A DNA stretch of 5,155 bases from Roseovarius sp. UBA3070 (GCA_002366775.1 DFBW01000152.1:1-5155), one strand, 5' to 3'; shown: positions 1 through 5,155, counted from the first letter of the stretch. The notes: generated by a model not told the origin, from the letters alone. Translations and numbers: made by a program.

Positions 1-186
1 GCAACGGCAATGACCATCACCCATGATATGACCTCTGTTCGCGCCATCGCCGATAACGTTGCAATGCTGCATGACGGCGTGATCCAATGGACCGGGCCGG
101 TGGCGGATATGGACACCTCGGATGATCCTTATTTGGATCAGTTCATTCATGGCAGGGCCGAGGGGCCGATTGAGGCAGTGCGCTAA
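1..186 (+). CDS. mlaF: MlaF-type phospholipid-transport ABC ATPase, C-terminal end (partial)
   Basis: This is the last 61 codons of a gene entering from the left edge, in frame from base 1 and ending at TAA 184-186. The fragment opens with the end of the ABC nucleotide-binding domain: TITHDM contains the H-loop (switch) histidine at codon 8, followed by the typical IADNVAMLHDG strand-turn. The tail PYLDQFIHGRAEGPIEAV matches the C-terminus typical of MlaF proteins (Q-F-I-x-G-x-A-x-G-P-I), which in the family contacts the partner subunits. MlaF is the cytoplasmic ATPase that drives the MlaE permease and MlaD MCE protein in phospholipid transport between inner and outer membranes. Walker A, the signature motif and Walker B lie outside the window and cannot be checked. 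A PqiA-type gene follows 92 bases downstream on the same strand, which fits a lipid-transport locus. A related MCE-system ATPase under another name is the main alternative. Confidence 0.82.
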   Translation, partial: ATAMTITHDMTSVRAIADNVAMLHDGVIQWTGPVADMDTSDDPYLDQFIHGRAEGPIEAVR

Positions 187-237
187 ACGGCGCTCCATCC
201 TGAAATCTTGCCTGCGCCTTGCACCGCCCCCTGTCAG

Positions 238-253
238 CCCCTAGCTGGAGGGG
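238..253 (+). repeat. Small GC-rich hairpin between mlaF and pqiA
   Basis: CCCCT (238-242) pairs perfectly with AGGGG (249-253) around a 6-base loop. No run of T follows, so it is not a standard intrinsic terminator, and transcription probably continues into the next gene. The right arm looks like a Shine-Dalgarno sequence but lies 25 bases from the ATG at 279, too far to serve it directly. It could be an RNA-processing or stabilising stem, or chance; a 5-bp stem is weak evidence. Confidence 0.3.
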
Positions 254-278
254 ACCAGAAACAATCGGATGTAACCCC

Positions 279-749
279 ATGTTGCGCTACGCCAATCTTG
301 CCCTTCTGGTGCTGTTTCCCATCGCCTGGTTTGCGCCTTTGATGCGCGCAGGGTTATTGCCGTTGTTTGGGCTATCAGAGATCAGTGTCATCTCTGGCCT
401 GCAAAGCCTTTGGGGGACAGATGTGTTTCTGGCCCTGCTTGTCACCTTCTTTGCGCTGTTTGCGCCCTACATGAAGACCTTCGGCCTCGCGCTGATCCAC
501 TTTGGCATGATGCGCCGCAAAACTTTGCCTGTGCTGCACATCCTCGGAAAACTGGCTATGGCCGACATTTTCCTGATTGCGCTTTATATCACGCTCACCA
601 AAGGCATCGGTGTGGGCAAAATTGAGACAGCCTGGGGCCTCTATATGTTTACCGCCTGCATCATCGCATCCATCGTGATTGGCCATCTGACTGAGAAATC
701 ATCGAAAAACAGCAAGAGTGTTTCCAAAAACGAAACAATCACCCGTTAA
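279..749 (+). CDS. pqiA: PqiA-type (paraquat-inducible protein A) single-module membrane protein
   Basis: A 156-residue integral membrane protein with four likely helices (about residues 4-22, 47-63, 94-108 and 117-136) and a polar Ser/Lys/Asn tail. Family marks are the IsvisGlqsLwgtdvFLALLV segment (35-55), FAPYMK (61-66) and LGKLAMADIFLIAL (89-102), which follow the PqiA domain pattern of a loop, a P-x-x-K turn and a [W/x]-x-M-x-D-[V/I]-F helix. PqiA/LetA proteins work with MCE proteins in envelope lipid transport. The E. coli forms hold two such modules (about 400 residues), so this is a single-module version. It has only one cysteine (C127), so the CxxC zinc ribbon of classic members is absent. 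ATG 279 is chosen because the upstream in-frame TTG at 219 adds a non-hydrophobic stretch unlike the family; GGA at 267-269 is a weak ribosome site. Its position after mlaF suggests a shared operon. The family is fairly sure; the exact partner is unknown. Confidence 0.8.
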   Translation: MLRYANLALLVLFPIAWFAPLMRAGLLPLFGLSEISVISGLQSLWGTDVFLALLVTFFALFAPYMKTFGLALIHFGMMRRKTLPVLHILGKLAMADIFLIALYITLTKGIGVGKIETAWGLYMFTACIIASIVIGHLTEKSSKNSKSVSKNETITR

Positions 750-760
750 CCAAGCGTGAA

Positions 761-782
761 AAATTACACTTGATTGTAATTT
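761..782. repeat. Perfect 8-bp inverted repeat, candidate operator
   Basis: AAATTACA (761-768) and TGTAATTT (775-782) are exact reverse complements separated by 6 bases, giving a TTACA-N6-TGTAA core. It lies 11 bases after the pqiA stop and about 90 bases before the next ATG. The arms are AT-rich and only a short TTT closes the right arm, so a terminator is possible but would be weak. The spacing and symmetry are what a dimeric helix-turn-helix regulator would read. I cannot name the regulator. If the promoter candidate near 796-823 is real, this site would be centred near -58, a position typical of activators. Confidence 0.5.
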
Positions 783-791
783 CCAGAAATT
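778..791. repeat. Second inverted repeat overlapping the first
   Basis: AATTTC (778-783) and GAAATT (786-791) are exact reverse complements with a 2-base centre. The left arm shares bases 778-782 with the right arm of the 761-782 repeat, so the two could not form hairpins, or perhaps bind proteins, at the same time. The sequence is AT-rich, which raises the chance of a fortuitous palindrome. Confidence 0.35.
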
Positions 792-795
792 CCCC

Positions 796-823
796 TTCGC
801 GTGATGCAATAAACCGGCATAAT
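796..823 (+). promoter_or_regulatory. Weak promoter candidate for the coiled-coil membrane gene
   Basis: CATAAT at 818-823 matches five of six bases of the -10 consensus. A poor -35 (TTCGCG, 796-801) lies 16 bases upstream. Transcription would start near 830, giving a leader of about 40 bases before ATG 870. The AT-rich non-coding setting after the pqiA stop supports a promoter somewhere here; the exact hexamers are uncertain. Confidence 0.35.
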
Positions 824-850
824 CTTGCTTCTAAACACTAGTTTTTGTTT

Positions 851-868
851 TCTTTCTGGGGGGAAAGA
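851..868 (+). promoter_or_regulatory. Strong Shine-Dalgarno in the loop of a small hairpin
   Basis: A run of six G (858-863) followed by AAAG lies just before ATG 870 and decides that start over the in-frame TTG at 825. The same bases form a hairpin: TCTTTC (851-856) pairs with GAAAGA (863-868) and leaves T plus five G in the loop. The stem has only two G-C pairs, so it would be easily melted. It may expose or mildly mask the ribosome site; no regulator is implied by sequence alone. Confidence 0.55.
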
Positions 869-869
869 T

Positions 870-1634
870 ATGGCCGGGCAGTTACGCTCACTCATTTATT
901 TAGGTCAGTTTCTGATGCAACGGCTGGCTGTCACGCTGATAGCTGTGGCCGCTTTGGCGCTGACTGCGGTTACTGTGTTGGCCGCTTTTGGCTATGCACC
1001 CTGGCTGGAATTTTCGGTCACCCTTGGGGGTGTGGTCTATGACCAGGCCGGCATGATCGCCCAAATCGGCGTCACGGTTCTGGCCGTGCTTATGTGTTTC
1101 TACCTCCCCTCCAACACGCGCATAATGCGGCTGGAGAACTCGCATCGCAAATTCGAGTTGGGCATGCAGGACGTGGCCCGCGCCTATGCCATCGCCCATT
1201 CCGCGGATCGTGACAGCCTGTTCACCCTCACCTCAGAATTTGATGCCGTGCGTGAACGGCTGGCCTATCTGCGCGAACACCCTGAATTGGAAAGCCTTGA
1301 ACCTGCCCTGCTGGAAATGGCGGCACAGATGTCGCATATCAGCCGAGAGCTGGCCGATGTCTACGCCACCGAGAAGGTTGAGCGCGCGCGCACCTTCCTG
1401 AAACAACGTCAGGAAGAAGTGGCACAATTCAACCTGCGTCTGGAAAATGCCAAGCAGCTGACCACTGAGATGAAACATTGGGTGCACGAGGTCGAGCTGG
1501 AAGAAAGCGTGGCCGCCAGTCAATTGCAGCGCCTTCAGGACGAACTGCGTGACATCATGCCAGAGCTGGGCCACGAAGAAATCCTGCGCGCCGATGGCAC
1601 AGTCATCGACATGACCAAAAAAGCGGCTGAATAG
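870..1634 (+). CDS. Uncharacterised membrane-anchored coiled-coil protein (often labelled 'DNA repair protein' in Rhodobacterales)
   Basis: A 254-residue protein with two likely membrane helices near the N-terminus (about 19-41 and 59-80) and a long charged, helical cytoplasmic part. Residues about 90-165 contain regularly spaced Arg/Glu/Leu (R-L-E-x-S-H-R-x-F, D-V-A-R-A-Y), and about 165-230 form a strong coiled-coil candidate rich in E, K, Q and L. A short tail (ILRADGTVIDMTKKAAE) closes it. I see no nuclease, helicase, ATPase or DNA-binding motif. Homologues in this group sit near radA and, as I recall, often carry the product name 'DNA repair protein'; that name probably comes from the neighbour and not from activity. 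The topology suggests a membrane scaffold or a partner of envelope or septal proteins, which is inference. ATG 870 has an excellent ribosome site. It is separated by 6 bases from the next gene, so the two are likely cotranscribed and translationally coupled. Confidence 0.8.
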   Translation: MAGQLRSLIYLGQFLMQRLAVTLIAVAALALTAVTVLAAFGYAPWLEFSVTLGGVVYDQAGMIAQIGVTVLAVLMCFYLPSNTRIMRLENSHRKFELGMQDVARAYAIAHSADRDSLFTLTSEFDAVRERLAYLREHPELESLEPALLEMAAQMSHISRELADVYATEKVERARTFLKQRQEEVAQFNLRLENAKQLTTEMKHWVHEVELEESVAASQLQRLQDELRDIMPELGHEEILRADGTVIDMTKKAAE

Positions 1635-1640
1635 CACCAC

Positions 1641-1982
1641 ATGACATTTCTGGATCCGCTCCTTGCTGACGGTATCCCGCTCTGGCTGATCTTCGCCCTG
1701 CTCTTTGCCTCCATCGCGTTTCTGGCGCTTGCGCTGGCACAGGCCATTCGCGCCCTGCGCCGACCCGGCCTGGCCGGCCTGCTTTATGCCGCGCAGATCA
1801 TCCTCGGGTTCTGGGCCATCATTCTGGGGGCCCTCCTGCCCTGGACCGTGCCGGTCGTGGCCATCGCAAGCCTATGGGTCACCTGGAAGCTGCGCCGTGA
1901 AGACCCTGACAGCACCTGGTTGCCCACGCTTTCAGGCCTCCTCACGGTGGCGATGTGCCTTGGGGTGATGGGGCTGGCCTGA
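1641..1982 (+). CDS. Small hypothetical multi-pass membrane protein
   Basis: A 113-residue, strongly hydrophobic protein with three or four likely helices (about 13-34, 44-66, possibly 68-83, and 93-112). A basic loop RALRRPG (37-43) and a charged loop KLRREDPDSTW (83-93) break the hydrophobic stretches; by the positive-inside rule both would lie in the cytoplasm, which would favour a topology with an even number of crossings between them. I do not recognise a domain. ATG 1641 lies 6 bases after the previous stop with no clear Shine-Dalgarno, so translation probably depends on coupling to the upstream gene. The coding case rests on the open frame, membrane-protein composition and tight spacing. 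It may act with the coiled-coil membrane protein before it; there is no direct evidence. Confidence 0.75.
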   Translation: MTFLDPLLADGIPLWLIFALLFASIAFLALALAQAIRALRRPGLAGLLYAAQIILGFWAIILGALLPWTVPVVAIASLWVTWKLRREDPDSTWLPTLSGLLTVAMCLGVMGLA

Positions 1983-2023
1983 AACGGGCCAACACACACC
2001 GTGCATCCTCGCGCGTCAAAGAC

Positions 2024-2029
2024 TATAAC
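2024..2029 (+). promoter_or_regulatory. Possible -10 element before radA
   Basis: TATAAC lies in the 80-base gap before radA and matches five of six bases of the -10 consensus. No good -35 is found: GTGCAT sits 17 bases upstream and matches poorly. It could give radA a transcript independent of the upstream membrane genes. A chance match is quite possible. Confidence 0.25.
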
Positions 2030-2062
2030 CTCAGGAAACGAATCCAAAGAGCCGAGCAGCCA

Positions 2063-3430
2063 ATGGCCAAATCCACCACCACCTTTACCTGCAACGCTTG
2101 CGGGGCCAGCCACACCAAATGGTCAGGCCGGTGTGATGCCTGTGGCGAATGGAACTCCATCACCGAAGACACGCCGCTGTCTGCCGGGCCCGGCGCCAAA
2201 TCCATCGGCTCCAAACGTGGCAATGCCCTGCACCTTACTGACCTGTCGACCCAAGAAGCCGAGCCACCGCGCACCCAGTCGGGCCTGGCTGAGCTGGACC
2301 GCGTGTTGGGGGGCGGCCTTGTGCCCGCCAGTGCCATTCTTGTGGGGGGCGATCCCGGCATCGGGAAATCCACGCTCTTGCTGCAAGCGGCCGCAAAGTT
2401 TGCCCAATCGGGGTTGAAAACGCTCTATGTGACGGGCGAAGAGGCCCCGGCCCAAGTGCGCATGCGCGCCCAACGTCTGGGTCTTGGCGATGCCCCGGTG
2501 AAACTGGCCGCCGCCACTGCGCTGCGCGATATCCTGACCACGATGGACACGGAAAAACCCCAACTGGTGATCATCGATTCGATCCAGACCATGTGGGTCG
2601 ACACCGTCGAGAGCGCGCCCGGATCTGTCTCTCAGGTCCGCGCTGCGGCGCATGAGCTGACCAGCTTTGCCAAGCGCAAAGGCGTGTCGGTGATCCTTGT
2701 TGGCCATGTCACCAAAGACGGCCAGATCGCCGGCCCCCGCGTGGTGGAACATATGGTTGATACGGTGCTCTATTTTGAGGGCGAGCGCGGCCACCAGTTC
2801 CGCATCCTGCGCAGTGTCAAAAACCGCTTTGGCCCCGCAGATGAAATCGGCGTGTTTGAAATGACCGGCGCGGGGCTGGCCGAAGTTGCCAACCCCTCGG
2901 CCTTGTTTCTGTCGGGCCGCGGCGATCCTTCGCCCGGTTCTGTCGTCTTTGCCGGGGTTGAGGGCACCCGCCCCGTGCTGGTGGAAATGCAAGCCCTGGT
3001 CGCGCCCTCGCCGCATTCCCAGGCGCGCCGCGCTGTGGTGGGCTGGGACAGTGCGCGCCTTGCCATGGTGCTTGCGGTGCTTGAGGCACGTTGTGGCATC
3101 CCCTTCACCGGGCTTGACGTCTATCTGAACGTGGCAGGTGGGCTGAAAATCAGCGAACCGGCAGCTGACTTTGCCGTCGCCGCCGCGCTGTTGAGTGCGC
3201 GAGAAGATGCCGCCCTGCCCGCTGAAACCGTAATTTTCGGGGAAATAAGCCTCTCAGGGGCCCTCAGACCAGTGGGGCAGACGGAAAACAGGTTGAAAGA
3301 AGCGCAAAAACTTGGTTTCACCTCCGCAATCTCTCCGTCAGGTGGTAAAAGCCCCGGAGTGGCCGGAATTACGTTGAACCAATTCAGCGATTTGACCGGC
3401 TTTGTGGGTGACACATTCGGCGCAGGGTAA
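2063..3430 (+). CDS. radA: RadA/Sms DNA branch-migration and recombination ATPase
   Basis: A complete 455-residue RadA, close to the 460 residues of E. coli. An N-terminal zinc finger has two CxxC pairs (C10/C13 and C24/C27). A RecA-like ATPase core follows: Walker A GGDPGIGKST (95-104, K102), TGEE (124-127), and Walker B LVIIDS (168-173, D172). The RadA-specific KNRFG motif is at 253-257, and the C-terminal Lon-protease-like domain (about 275-455) includes the AADFAVAAALLS helix and FGEISLSGALRPV strand. The Lon-like part has EPAADF where proteolytic Lon has its serine motif, as is normal for RadA. Known RadA proteins bind single-stranded DNA, drive branch migration of recombination intermediates and help RecA repair. 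ATG 2063 gives the family's standard N-terminus just before the zinc finger. The open frame extends up to GTG 1955, but that would overlap the preceding gene and add 36 unrelated residues. GAG at 2054-2056 is a weak ribosome site. cvpA follows 27 bases downstream. Confidence 0.97.
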   Translation: MAKSTTTFTCNACGASHTKWSGRCDACGEWNSITEDTPLSAGPGAKSIGSKRGNALHLTDLSTQEAEPPRTQSGLAELDRVLGGGLVPASAILVGGDPGIGKSTLLLQAAAKFAQSGLKTLYVTGEEAPAQVRMRAQRLGLGDAPVKLAAATALRDILTTMDTEKPQLVIIDSIQTMWVDTVESAPGSVSQVRAAAHELTSFAKRKGVSVILVGHVTKDGQIAGPRVVEHMVDTVLYFEGERGHQFRILRSVKNRFGPADEIGVFEMTGAGLAEVANPSALFLSGRGDPSPGSVVFAGVEGTRPVLVEMQALVAPSPHSQARRAVVGWDSARLAMVLAVLEARCGIPFTGLDVYLNVAGGLKISEPAADFAVAAALLSAREDAALPAETVIFGEISLSGALRPVGQTENRLKEAQKLGFTSAISPSGGKSPGVAGITLNQFSDLTGFVGDTFGAG

Positions 3431-3445
3431 GCGCCCAAACGGGAC

Positions 3446-3451
3446 AGGAAG
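3446..3451 (+). promoter_or_regulatory. Shine-Dalgarno of cvpA
   Basis: AGGAAG ends 6 bases before ATG 3458, in the 27-base gap after the radA stop. It fixes the cvpA start and shows that cvpA can be translated independently of radA on a shared transcript. Confidence 0.75.
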
Positions 3452-3457
3452 ACTATT

Positions 3458-4021
3458 ATGGACGGCTTCACCATCATTGACGGCATTGTGGCCGTGGTCA
3501 TCGTTCTGTCGGCTTTGCTGGCGTATTCGCGCGGGTTCGTGCGCGAATCACTGGCGATTGCGGGCTGGATCGTGGCAGGCATTCTGGCGTTTTTGTTTGC
3601 GCCTCAGGTGGAACCACTGGTCAAGGAAATCCCGGTTGTGGGTGATTTCATCGCCGACAGTTGTGAGTTGAGCATGATCGGTGCCTTCACAATCGTCTTT
3701 GCGATTGCCCTGATTGTGGCCTCGCTGATCACACCGCTGTTTTCGTCACTGGTGCAACGCTCAGCCCTTGGCGGCCTGGACCAGGGCCTTGGGTTCTTGT
3801 TTGGCGTCGCGCGTGGTGTGCTGCTCGTGGCCATTGCCTATTTCGTCTATGAAACGGTTATCACCTCGCAAAACATTCAGATCATTGACGACAGCCGATC
3901 GGCGCGCGTGTTCTCACGCCTGACCGACAGTGTCGAGAGCCAGGACCCCGAAGCGGCCCTTGGCTGGATCACCCGTCAGTATGAACAGCTGGTTGGTGCC
4001 TGCGAAGAAGCACCGCAATAA
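3458..4021 (+). CDS. cvpA: CvpA family inner-membrane protein
   Basis: A 187-residue membrane protein with four likely helices (about 4-22, 33-49, 72-94 and 115-133) and a soluble acidic C-terminal tail (about 140-187). Family marks are the N-terminal F-x-I-x-D-x-I-V segment, YSRGFVRES (23-31) and LGGLDQGLGFLFGVARGVLL (104-123). CvpA was named from colicin V production in E. coli, where it lies upstream of purF; later work links it to envelope stress and bile tolerance. Its biochemical role is not settled. The length is in the family's usual range. It follows radA by 27 bases, has a good ribosome site, and is followed after 4 bases by a small transporter gene. In many proteobacteria cvpA and purF are adjacent; here that extra gene separates them. 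Confidence 0.94.
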   Translation: MDGFTIIDGIVAVVIVLSALLAYSRGFVRESLAIAGWIVAGILAFLFAPQVEPLVKEIPVVGDFIADSCELSMIGAFTIVFAIALIVASLITPLFSSLVQRSALGGLDQGLGFLFGVARGVLLVAIAYFVYETVITSQNIQIIDDSRSARVFSRLTDSVESQDPEAALGWITRQYEQLVGACEEAPQ

Positions 4022-4025
4022 GCCA

Positions 4026-4472
4026 ATGCCGCAATCGGCCCTGATCGCAATGATGATAATGGCCGCCGCCGGGGTGGCCATTGCCGTACAAGCGCCCTTG
4101 AATGCAGCCCTTGGGCGGGCCGTATCCAGCCCCATCGCGGCGGCCACCATCTCGTTTGCGGTCGGGTTTGCCGTGCTTTTGGTGTGCACAGTCCTATTGG
4201 GTGAAGCGCGCGCCTTTTCAATGCTTCCCAGCGTCCCGCTTTGGCTATTTATGGGCGGGGCATTGGGTGCGTTCTATGTGTTCAGCGCATTGTGGAGCGT
4301 GCCTATCCTGGGCGTGCTGACCACCACCAGCCTGCTGATTCTGGGGCAAGTCATTGCCGCATTGATCATTGATCATTTTGGCGCCTTTGGCCTGCCCTCC
4401 CGTGACATCTCAACCTGGCGGATTCTGTCGGGTGTCTTTGTGGCCATTGGGGTTGTATTGTCGCGCTACTAA
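4026..4472 (+). CDS. YdcZ/DUF606-family small drug/metabolite-type transporter
   Basis: A 148-residue protein, almost the length of E. coli YdcZ (149), with about five membrane helices filling most of the chain. Family marks are QAPLNAALGR (22-31), SFAVGF (43-48), MGGALGAFYV (76-85), the SVPILGVLTTTSLLILGQ helix (91-108, ending in G107-Q108), DHFGAFGLP (116-124) and R-I-L-S-G-V-F near the end. The family belongs to the drug/metabolite transporter superfamily; its substrates are largely unknown and members often pair as dimers. ATG 4026 starts 4 bases after the cvpA stop, with no good Shine-Dalgarno (GAAGAAG lies about 16 bases away), so translation is probably coupled to cvpA. An in-frame GTG at 3930 would overlap cvpA by about 90 bases and add a basic, non-family stretch, so it was set aside. 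Base composition looks like its neighbours by eye. Confidence 0.9.
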   Translation: MPQSALIAMMIMAAAGVAIAVQAPLNAALGRAVSSPIAAATISFAVGFAVLLVCTVLLGEARAFSMLPSVPLWLFMGGALGAFYVFSALWSVPILGVLTTTSLLILGQVIAALIIDHFGAFGLPSRDISTWRILSGVFVAIGVVLSRY

Positions 4473-4568
4473 ATCAACGCGAAACACCCCCAAAGGGCCA
4501 AACAACACCCCTTACAGCCTTTAACCCAGCGTAACCCCGGTTTTCAGCATTTCGATTGTGATAGGTTC

Positions 4569-4597
4569 GTGACAATGGAACGCCGACCCCCTATGTA
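4569..4597 (+). promoter_or_regulatory. purF: Candidate promoter of purF
   Basis: GTGACA (4569-4574) matches five of six bases of the -35 consensus, and TATGTA lies exactly 17 bases downstream (4592-4597), keeping the leading TAT of the -10 consensus. Transcription would start near 4604, giving a leader of about 35 bases before TTG 4638. It is the best-spaced pair in the 165-base gap and would uncouple purF from cvpA and the transporter gene. The -10 element is imperfect. Confidence 0.4.
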
Positions 4598-4602
4598 AGG
4601 GG
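4588..4602 (+). repeat. Short GC hairpin before purF
   Basis: CCCCT (4588-4592) pairs with AGGGG (4598-4602) around a 5-base loop ATGTA. It overlaps the candidate -10 element. No T run follows, so it is unlikely to be a terminator for the transporter gene. It may be a promoter-overlapping dyad for a repressor, or chance. Confidence 0.3.
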
Positions 4603-4626
4603 CACAATTGCCAGCATTGGATTCTC

Positions 4627-4630
4627 GGAG
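4627..4630 (+). promoter_or_regulatory. purF: Shine-Dalgarno deciding the purF start
   Basis: GGAG ends 7 bases before TTG 4638, an ideal spacing, but 19 bases before the in-frame ATG 4650, which is too far. This favours a TTG start, with four extra N-terminal residues. The family resemblance that begins at ATG 4650 argues the other way, so the start is not settled. Confidence 0.5.
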
Positions 4631-4637
4631 TTGCCCC

Positions 4638-5155
4638 TTGTCCAAACAGATGCCTGCCACTCACCCTTTTGACGATGATAAACTGCGAGAGGAGTGCGGC
4701 ATTTTTGGCGTCATCGGCGTGACCGATGCAGCCAATTTTGTAGCCCTCGGCCTGCACGCCCTGCAACACCGCGGGCAAGAGGCAGGCGGTATTGTTTGCC
4801 ATCACCCCGAACATGGGTTCAACTCGGCGCGCCGGTTTGGCTATGTGCGTGACAATTTCACCAAACAATCGCTGATGGAAACCCTGCCAGGCCCGCTGTC
4901 TATTGGTCATGTGCGCTATTCCACCGCCGGGGCAAAAGGCCCCGCACAAATCCGTGATGTGCAGCCCTTCTTTGGCGAGTTTTCAATGGGGGGCGCGGCG
5001 ATTGCGCATAACGGCAATATCACCAATGCCGATGCCCTGCGCAAAGAACTGATTGAGCGCGGCTCGATCTTCCAGTCCGGCTCGGACAGCGAATGCATTA
5101 TCCACCTGATGGCGCGGTCTTTGCAGCGCAACATCCCCGAACGCATGGAAGATGC
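4638..5155 (+). CDS. purF: Amidophosphoribosyltransferase PurF, N-terminal part (runs off the window)
   Basis: The first 172 codons of PurF, which transfers ammonia from glutamine to PRPP to make phosphoribosylamine, the committed step of de novo purine synthesis. The visible part is the N-terminal nucleophile glutaminase domain. The catalytic cysteine is TGC 4695-4697 in EECGIFG; the residues before it form a short propeptide removed in maturation. Further marks are LHALQHRGQEAGG (glutamine-binding arginine), GHVRYSTAG, AHNGNITN (oxyanion Asn-Gly) and GSDSECIIH. Every glutaminase motif expected in this span is present, so the gene appears intact as far as it can be seen. The phosphoribosyltransferase domain lies beyond the right edge. 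The start is given as TTG 4638 on ribosome-site spacing; ATG 4650 is the alternative and shortens the propeptide from 19 to 15 residues. It lies 165 bases after a transporter gene and probably has its own promoter. Confidence 0.96.
   Translation, partial: MSKQMPATHPFDDDKLREECGIFGVIGVTDAANFVALGLHALQHRGQEAGGIVCHHPEHGFNSARRFGYVRDNFTKQSLMETLPGPLSIGHVRYSTAGAKGPAQIRDVQPFFGEFSMGGAAIAHNGNITNADALRKELIERGSIFQSGSDSECIIHLMARSLQRNIPERMED

Noticed and set aside
1955..2062. Upstream GTG extension of radA
   Set aside because: It overlaps the preceding membrane gene, adds 36 residues unlike RadA, and the ATG at 2063 gives the normal N-terminus before the zinc finger.
2123..3016. Long open frame on the - strand inside radA
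   Set aside because: It is a shadow of radA codon bias: His/Gly/Arg-rich, no domain, and it opposes a clear conserved gene.
4361..4376. Tandem ATTGATC repeat with two TGATCA palindromes
   Set aside because: It falls inside the transporter gene and simply encodes Leu-Ile-Ile-Asp-His, part of the conserved family motif.
4473..4560. Intrinsic terminator after the transporter gene
   Set aside because: The only stems seen (CCC-CAAA-GGG type and AACC-CC-GGTT before TTTT) are too short or have too small a loop to support a terminator call.
4620..4624. GANTC (CcrM) methylation site just before the purF ribosome site
   Set aside because: A single five-base site is expected often by chance, and another occurs inside radA; no cell-cycle link can be argued from it.
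4603..4637. Purine riboswitch in the purF leader
   Set aside because: The leader is too short and lacks the paired helices and conserved junction bases of a purine or PRPP-type aptamer.
4521..4949. Open frame on the - strand across the purF start
   Set aside because: It runs antisense through the purF glutaminase motifs and has no recognisable domain of its own.
1..5155. Undescribed defence, mobile or CRISPR system
   Set aside because: All genes are collinear, similar in composition by eye and mostly recognisable housekeeping or envelope genes; no integrase, transposase, repeat array or toxin-antitoxin pair is visible.

Overview
This looks like an ordinary chromosomal segment of an alphaproteobacterium, most likely a Rhodobacterales/Roseobacter-group member. 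The basis is the moderately high GC, the radA-cvpA-purF neighbourhood, the style of the MlaF C-terminus, and a membrane-anchored coiled-coil protein of the kind often found beside radA in that group. The lineage is inferred from protein resemblance, not from a marker gene. All eight genes lie on the + strand. No tRNA, rRNA, CRISPR array, insertion sequence or phage gene is visible. The longest gene-free stretch is about 165 bases, before purF.

Layout. Positions 1-186 are the end of an MlaF-type ABC ATPase, followed at 279-749 by a short, single-module PqiA-type membrane protein; together they suggest an envelope lipid-transport locus. An AT-rich intergenic region (750-869) carries two overlapping inverted repeats, a weak promoter candidate and a strong Shine-Dalgarno sequence set in a small hairpin. 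It leads into a 254-residue membrane coiled-coil protein of unknown function (870-1634) and, 6 bases later, a 113-residue multi-pass membrane protein (1641-1982). An 80-base gap precedes radA (2063-3430), a complete branch-migration/recombination ATPase. cvpA (3458-4021) follows after 27 bases, and a YdcZ/DUF606-family small membrane transporter (4026-4472) begins 4 bases after the cvpA stop. A 165-base gap with a plausible promoter leads to purF, which runs off the right edge.

How the parts relate. Three units are likely: the Mla/PqiA lipid-transport end; the coiled-coil gene with the small membrane gene, perhaps reading on into radA, cvpA and the ydcZ-like gene; and purF from its own promoter. 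The radA and cvpA/purF proteins are housekeeping (DNA repair; de novo purine synthesis and its long-noted neighbour). I found no convincing undescribed system. The best second looks are the overlapping palindromes at 761-791, the PqiA module without a zinc ribbon, the uncharacterised membrane pair before radA, and the transporter gene between cvpA and purF.
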